From contig JAZQLQ010000013.1 of NCBI GenBank assembly GCA_045542735.1, positions 46,004 to 110,003 on the forward strand: a stretch of 64,000 nt of DNA. The letters run 5' to 3'. This DNA is from UBA2882 sp045542735 (GTDB lineage Bacteria > Bacillota > Clostridia > Lachnospirales > Lachnospiraceae). The position numbers and the translations under genes were made by a program. Below the pieces are notes generated by a model that saw only the letters and a program-made list of their open reading frames with translations, ran no database searches and was not told the DNA's origin. Shown here piece after piece: positions 60,982 through 64,000 of the stretch (position 1 is the first letter of the stretch; each line of letters begins with the position of its first letter).

Positions 60982-61627
60982 AAAAGCAGTAATCTTTGAT
61001 TTAGATGGTACCTTGACCAATACCTTACAATCTATTTGGAAGTCCGCAAATTTGGCGCTTGCCGACGTCGGGCTTCCGACTTTTGAAGTGGACCGTTATC
61101 GCTATTTCGTGGGTGATGGTGTGGATGAACTGGTACGCCGTGCCCTTGTGGCAAATGGTGATAAGGGACTTTCTCATTTTGAGAAAGTACGGGAACGGTA
61201 TCTGTATCATTTTGAAAAGTATGTCAATTATGAAGTAAAGCCCTATGATGGGATTCGTGAGTTGTTGGCCGCATTAAAAGAGCGTGGTATCCTGATGGCA
61301 GTCAATTCTAATAAACCCCATGAACGGACTGTGGAAGTGGTAGAGGAAATCTTTGGAAAAGGTACCTTTGATATGTTGGTAGGACAGTGCGATGAGCGTG
61401 CCCGAAAGCCCGCACCGGACGGTGTGCTTTATATCATGGATAAGCTTCAGTTGACTTCTGATGAAGTGATTTACCTTGGTGACACCTGTGTGGATATGCA
61501 GACCGGAAAGAGTGCCGGTGTATTTACTATAGGAGCCCTGTGGGGCTTCCGCGACAGACAGGAGCTTGAGGAAAATCATGCGGATGCCATCATTGAGCAT
61601 CCCATGGAAGTGCTTGATTATATTTAG
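60974..61627 (+). CDS. HAD hydrolase, phosphoglycolate phosphatase-like
   Basis: 217 residues from ATG 60974, overlapping the ppk1 stop by 8 bp, which suggests translational coupling. Subfamily I HAD phosphatase: AVIFDLDGTLTNTL near 6-19 holds the nucleophile Asp pair, GILMAVNSNKP has the second Ser/Thr motif, KPAPDGV the lysine, and YLGDTCVDMQTG the last acidic motif. The four-helix cap carries ELVRRALVANGDK. It resembles Gph-type phosphatases, but the substrate is not certain. A second HAD gene follows. Confidence 0.9.
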   Translation: MTKKAVIFDLDGTLTNTLQSIWKSANLALADVGLPTFEVDRYRYFVGDGVDELVRRALVANGDKGLSHFEKVRERYLYHFEKYVNYEVKPYDGIRELLAALKERGILMAVNSNKPHERTVEVVEEIFGKGTFDMLVGQCDERARKPAPDGVLYIMDKLQLTSDEVIYLGDTCVDMQTGKSAGVFTIGALWGFRDRQELEENHADAIIEHPMEVLDYI

Positions 61628-61643
61628 CAGAAAGAGTAAAACA

Positions 61644-62477
61644 ATGAGTGCAAAGATTAAGTTGATTGCATCTGACGTGGATGGAACCTTAGTAAAGGAT
61701 TCTTCCCGTGAGGTATGTGATGAAATGATAGAAGTAGTGCGCGACTTGGTGGACGCAGGCTACCAGTTTGTAGTGGCAAGCGGCCGACAATATGGCAGCA
61801 CCAGAAAGATGTTTGAGCGTACAGGTAGAAAACTGCATTATATTGCAGAAAACGGTGCGCATATCATTATCAATGGTGAAAACTATGCCGTGACCAAAAT
61901 GGACCGCAAATATGTAGAAGAAATTATGGCAGACTTGCGGGCGCTGTATCCACAGAATTGTCATGTGGTGGCATCCACTGCAAAGGGATGCTTTTTGGAA
62001 AGTAAGGATCAAAAGTTTATTGATCTCATTACCAATGAGTATCGGAATGATGTGACCTTAACCGATGACATTTTGGCAGAAGATGTTGACATTATCAAAC
62101 TGGCGATTTACAAAAAAGGCAATATCCGCCCCATTGGTGAGTCACTATTGATTCCTAAGTGGAAGGATAAGGTAAAGACCACCATGGCAGGTGAAGAGTG
62201 GGTGGACTTTATGGATAAAAGTGTTGATAAAGGAAATGCACTTTGGACTATCCAAGAGGCTCTCGGCATTAGCAAAGAAGAAACTATGTCCTTTGGTGAT
62301 AACAACAATGACTTGGGATTGATGCTTGCGGCAGAAGAAAGCTATGCAGTGGAAAACGCAGTGGAAGCAGTGAAAAATGCAGCAAAGCACACATGCAAAA
62401 GCTATACGGAAAAAGGTGTTTACCATGTTTTACGTCAATTACTGGAAGAGAATAAATCAAGAAATAGTGAAATATAA
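61644..62477 (+). CDS. Cof-type HAD-IIB phosphatase
   Basis: 277 residues from ATG 61644 (AGAAAGAG upstream). The HAD-IIB core has LIASDVDGTLVKD near 8-20, VVASGRQYGSTRKMF, a central cap domain, and GNNNDLGLM as FGDNNNDLG near 215-223. VDKGNALW before it is the family lysine motif. Cof-like enzymes dephosphorylate sugar phosphates or pyridoxal phosphate. It follows the previous HAD gene by 16 bp and is part of the same transcript. Confidence 0.9.
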   Translation: MSAKIKLIASDVDGTLVKDSSREVCDEMIEVVRDLVDAGYQFVVASGRQYGSTRKMFERTGRKLHYIAENGAHIIINGENYAVTKMDRKYVEEIMADLRALYPQNCHVVASTAKGCFLESKDQKFIDLITNEYRNDVTLTDDILAEDVDIIKLAIYKKGNIRPIGESLLIPKWKDKVKTTMAGEEWVDFMDKSVDKGNALWTIQEALGISKEETMSFGDNNNDLGLMLAAEESYAVENAVEAVKNAAKHTCKSYTEKGVYHVLRQLLEENKSRNSEI

Positions 62478-62503
62478 ACCATGAGTGAAAAGGAGAAAAC
62501 AAT

Positions 62504-62767
62504 ATGCCTGAATTTGACAAAGCAGTAATTAAATGTTTTTTGGAGAAGCAGTTACAACTTTTCCCTGAACCGGTAGCAGAAAATGAAGAGGAAGCTAAGG
62601 AGTTTTTGGAGGAATGCATGGCAGTTGTCTTAAAGTCCAAAAAGGAAGTTTGGGAGTACTTCGATGAAGAAGGTGTGGACATGGAAGATATGAATGAAGA
62701 CGATATCTTAAGTGCCGATGAAGTGTTTGCGGTTGGAGATGGCAGATATTTGGTGGTAGAGGGATAA
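62504..62767 (+). CDS. Small acidic hypothetical protein
   Basis: 87 residues, rich in Glu and Asp, with no membrane helix and no known motif. FDKAVIKCFLEKQLQLFPEPVAEN and KEEAKEFLEECMAVV-like helices are followed by MEDMNEDDILSADEVFAVGDGRYLVVEG, a C-terminal strand. A good AAAAGGAG site is upstream, and it is followed by the phosphoesterase gene after 22 bp, so it is probably expressed. Function unknown. Confidence 0.6.
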   Translation: MPEFDKAVIKCFLEKQLQLFPEPVAENEEEAKEFLEECMAVVLKSKKEVWEYFDEEGVDMEDMNEDDILSADEVFAVGDGRYLVVEG

Positions 62768-62789
62768 GATTACTGTCGGAGGTAATAGT

Positions 62790-63674
62790 ATGCATTACGT
62801 GATTGGCGACGTTCATGGATGTTTTGATGAAATGCTCGCTTTGATTCATAAAATTGAAGAACAGGATGCCGATGCAAAATTTATCTTTGTAGGTGATATG
62901 ATTGACCGCGGACCGAAAGTGTGGGATATGCTTAATTGGGCAATGAATAATATCACCAAGGATGGCAAATATCAATGTGTCATGGGCAATCATGAGTATA
63001 TGATTTTGATGTGGTATGAGGCGTTTTTGGATTGGTATCGGGATGATAGTGACGAGGGTGAAATCTTGGGAATGCCGGCTACTTTCTATGACTTTGCGGA
63101 GCGTCTCATTGAGAATGAGTGCACCACACCGGAGAAGATATGGCCCATTATCACCTTTTTCCAAGGCTTGCCTTATTCCAAATGTCTTGATATTGAGACG
63201 GTTTGGGGCAAGAAGGTGAAATATCGTATTGTACATGCCTGCTATGACTATCAAGAGCCTGAGAACAGCATGAAGCAGCGAGATTGTAATATCACAAAGA
63301 GAAACTATCTTGGTTGTCCCACAGCAGATGAAATTGTAGTGCATGGACATACACCTACCATTGTCCATGAGTTTATTTTAAAGGGGTTCCGTAGCGACAG
63401 GCCGGGATTGATTTGTTACCGTCCCAATGCCATAAACATTGATGGTGGTTGTTGCTTTTTGAATAAGCAGACAGAGTATCCGTGCATGCTGTGTGCTATT
63501 TGTCTGGAAAACCTGGAGGAAATTTATCATTGTGATTTGGAAGAGCGGTTTGAGCAGTTTGAAGGCACTTCCTATAAAGCATATAAAAAGAACTATATGA
63601 AGCGTAAATCTGTACCACAAAAGCAGATATTACGCCGTATGGGTAAATTTGATGAAACGAAAAAACGTTCATAA
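62790..63674 (+). CDS. PPP-type metallophosphoesterase
   Basis: 294 residues. The bacterial serine/threonine phosphatase motifs are present in order: GDVHGCFDEM near 7-16, GDMIDRGPKV near 36-45, GNHEYM near 70-75, and VHGHTPTI near 187. These bind two metal ions. Close relatives in bacteria include PrpE/ApaH-like phosphatases acting on phosphoproteins or diadenosine tetraphosphate. The C-terminal 60 residues are basic and helical. It follows the small acidic gene by 22 bp with CGGAGG. It closes the transcript before a terminator. Confidence 0.9.
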   Translation: MHYVIGDVHGCFDEMLALIHKIEEQDADAKFIFVGDMIDRGPKVWDMLNWAMNNITKDGKYQCVMGNHEYMILMWYEAFLDWYRDDSDEGEILGMPATFYDFAERLIENECTTPEKIWPIITFFQGLPYSKCLDIETVWGKKVKYRIVHACYDYQEPENSMKQRDCNITKRNYLGCPTADEIVVHGHTPTIVHEFILKGFRSDRPGLICYRPNAINIDGGCCFLNKQTEYPCMLCAICLENLEEIYHCDLEERFEQFEGTSYKAYKKNYMKRKSVPQKQILRRMGKFDETKKRS

Positions 63675-63684
63675 AAATACATTG

Positions 63685-63713
63685 ACACATCCTTCGGGAT
63701 GTGTTATTTTTTT
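63685..63713 (+). terminator. Rho-independent terminator
   Basis: Perfect 8-bp arms ACACATCC and GGATGTGT with a TTCG tetraloop, followed by TATTTTTTT. Confidence 0.93.
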
Positions 63714-63876
63714 GTAAAAGCATATGTTTCTGATTTTCTTTAGCACGCTGTGCTTCTGTTTTCTTCGCCTGCAAAGGGCATCTTTGGACTCATGCTTTTA
63801 GATTCAACCAATACAATTTAAGAGCAGGAGGGATGCGTATTGCAAGGAGATGAGTAGATAAATCCGGGGAAAGTCT

Positions 63877-64000
63877 ATGGAGAGATTTGACACGGCAAGA
63901 GCTGTGGATGCACGGAAAGAGGAAATTGTGCAAAAAGACAAAAGTGAAAAAATACTGGAAGATTACAACGATGTGTTTGCGGATATCTATAATGTTTTGG
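63877..64000 (+). CDS. Rpn-family transposase-nuclease, start only
   Basis: The first 41 codons are visible before the window ends. KSEKILEDYNDVFADIYNVL is a hallmark N-terminus of the PD-(D/E)XK transposase-nuclease family (Rpn-type) in Lachnospiraceae. The start follows CCGGGGAAAG. This is a different subtype from the gene at 36312, whose N-terminus is FKDLDLSDAFLF. The catalytic part is outside the window. Confidence 0.8.
   Translation, partial: MERFDTARAVDARKEEIVQKDKSEKILEDYNDVFADIYNVL

Overview
The window reads as a chromosomal segment of a low-to-moderate GC Gram-positive anaerobe, most likely a member of the Clostridia and probably Lachnospiraceae. This is inferred from gene content: GerMN and ComEC genes, GHKL/LytTR two-component genes, chemoreceptors, a LUD-domain protein, PD-(D/E)XK (Rpn-type) transposase-nucleases, a one-scaffold SUF-like Fe-S pair, strong AGGAGG ribosome binding sites and sigma-A type promoters. 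No phage, plasmid backbone, insertion sequence transposase or CRISPR array was seen. Most of the window is ordinary, densely packed housekeeping sequence with short operons.

Layout. 1-3 kb: the end of a GerMN protein and comEC. 3-6.6 kb: a histidine kinase/LytTR pair divergent from a methyl-accepting chemoreceptor whose membrane half resembles that of the kinase. 6.7-9.4 kb: an S33-type hydrolase, small hypothetical proteins and a membrane methyltransferase. 9.5-17.5 kb: holA, yqeY, a 5'-nucleotidase, mutY, a glycosyltransferase, and a PAP2/lipid kinase pair on the minus strand. 17.6-21.3 kb: glyA, an anchored trypsin-like protease and a membrane-linked XRE regulator. 21.3-22 kb: an intergenic cluster of four palindromic repeats. 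22-26.2 kb: the aspartate-family operon ACT protein-hom-apgM-lysC. 26.3-34 kb: a LUD protein, a candidate structured RNA behind a perfect consensus promoter, a GH3-like protein with an altered active site, tRNA-Gly, an rRNA methyltransferase-like gene, a GLUG-repeat protein and a beta-CASP nuclease. 33.6-36.1 kb: thyA, dfrA and ilvE. 36.3-38 kb: an Rpn-type nuclease and an unknown membrane protein. 38.3-42.5 kb: hflX, xth and two CobW-type GTPases, one with a His-rich tandem repeat and one fused to a DUF1980-like domain. 42.5-45.5 kb: an XRE regulator, a LytTR regulator with a degenerate receiver, and the SufC/SufB-like pair. 45.5-45.9 kb: a 430-bp near-perfect palindrome. 45.9-48 kb: pyrBI and a nitroreductase on the minus strand. 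48-50.4 kb: a sensory [FeFe]-hydrogenase-like protein fused to a chemoreceptor signalling domain. 51-55 kb: the folate operon folC-folE-HD protein-folP-folBK. 55-63.7 kb: a propeller protein, pheA, ppx, ppk1, two HAD phosphatases and a PPP-type phosphoesterase. The last 124 bases start a second Rpn-type gene.

How the genes fit together. Folate synthesis (fol operon) and folate use (thyA, dfrA, glyA) are both present. Amino acid synthesis genes cover the aspartate family, branched-chain transamination and phenylalanine. Two chemoreceptors imply motility, one soluble with Fe-S and H-cluster ligands and one membrane-bound. Zinc handling is suggested by the CobW pair. The observations most worth follow-up are the hydrogenase-chemoreceptor fusion, the giant palindrome at 45.5 kb, the palindromic repeat cluster at 21.4 kb, the shared kinase/chemoreceptor sensor, and the RNA candidate at 27.2 kb.
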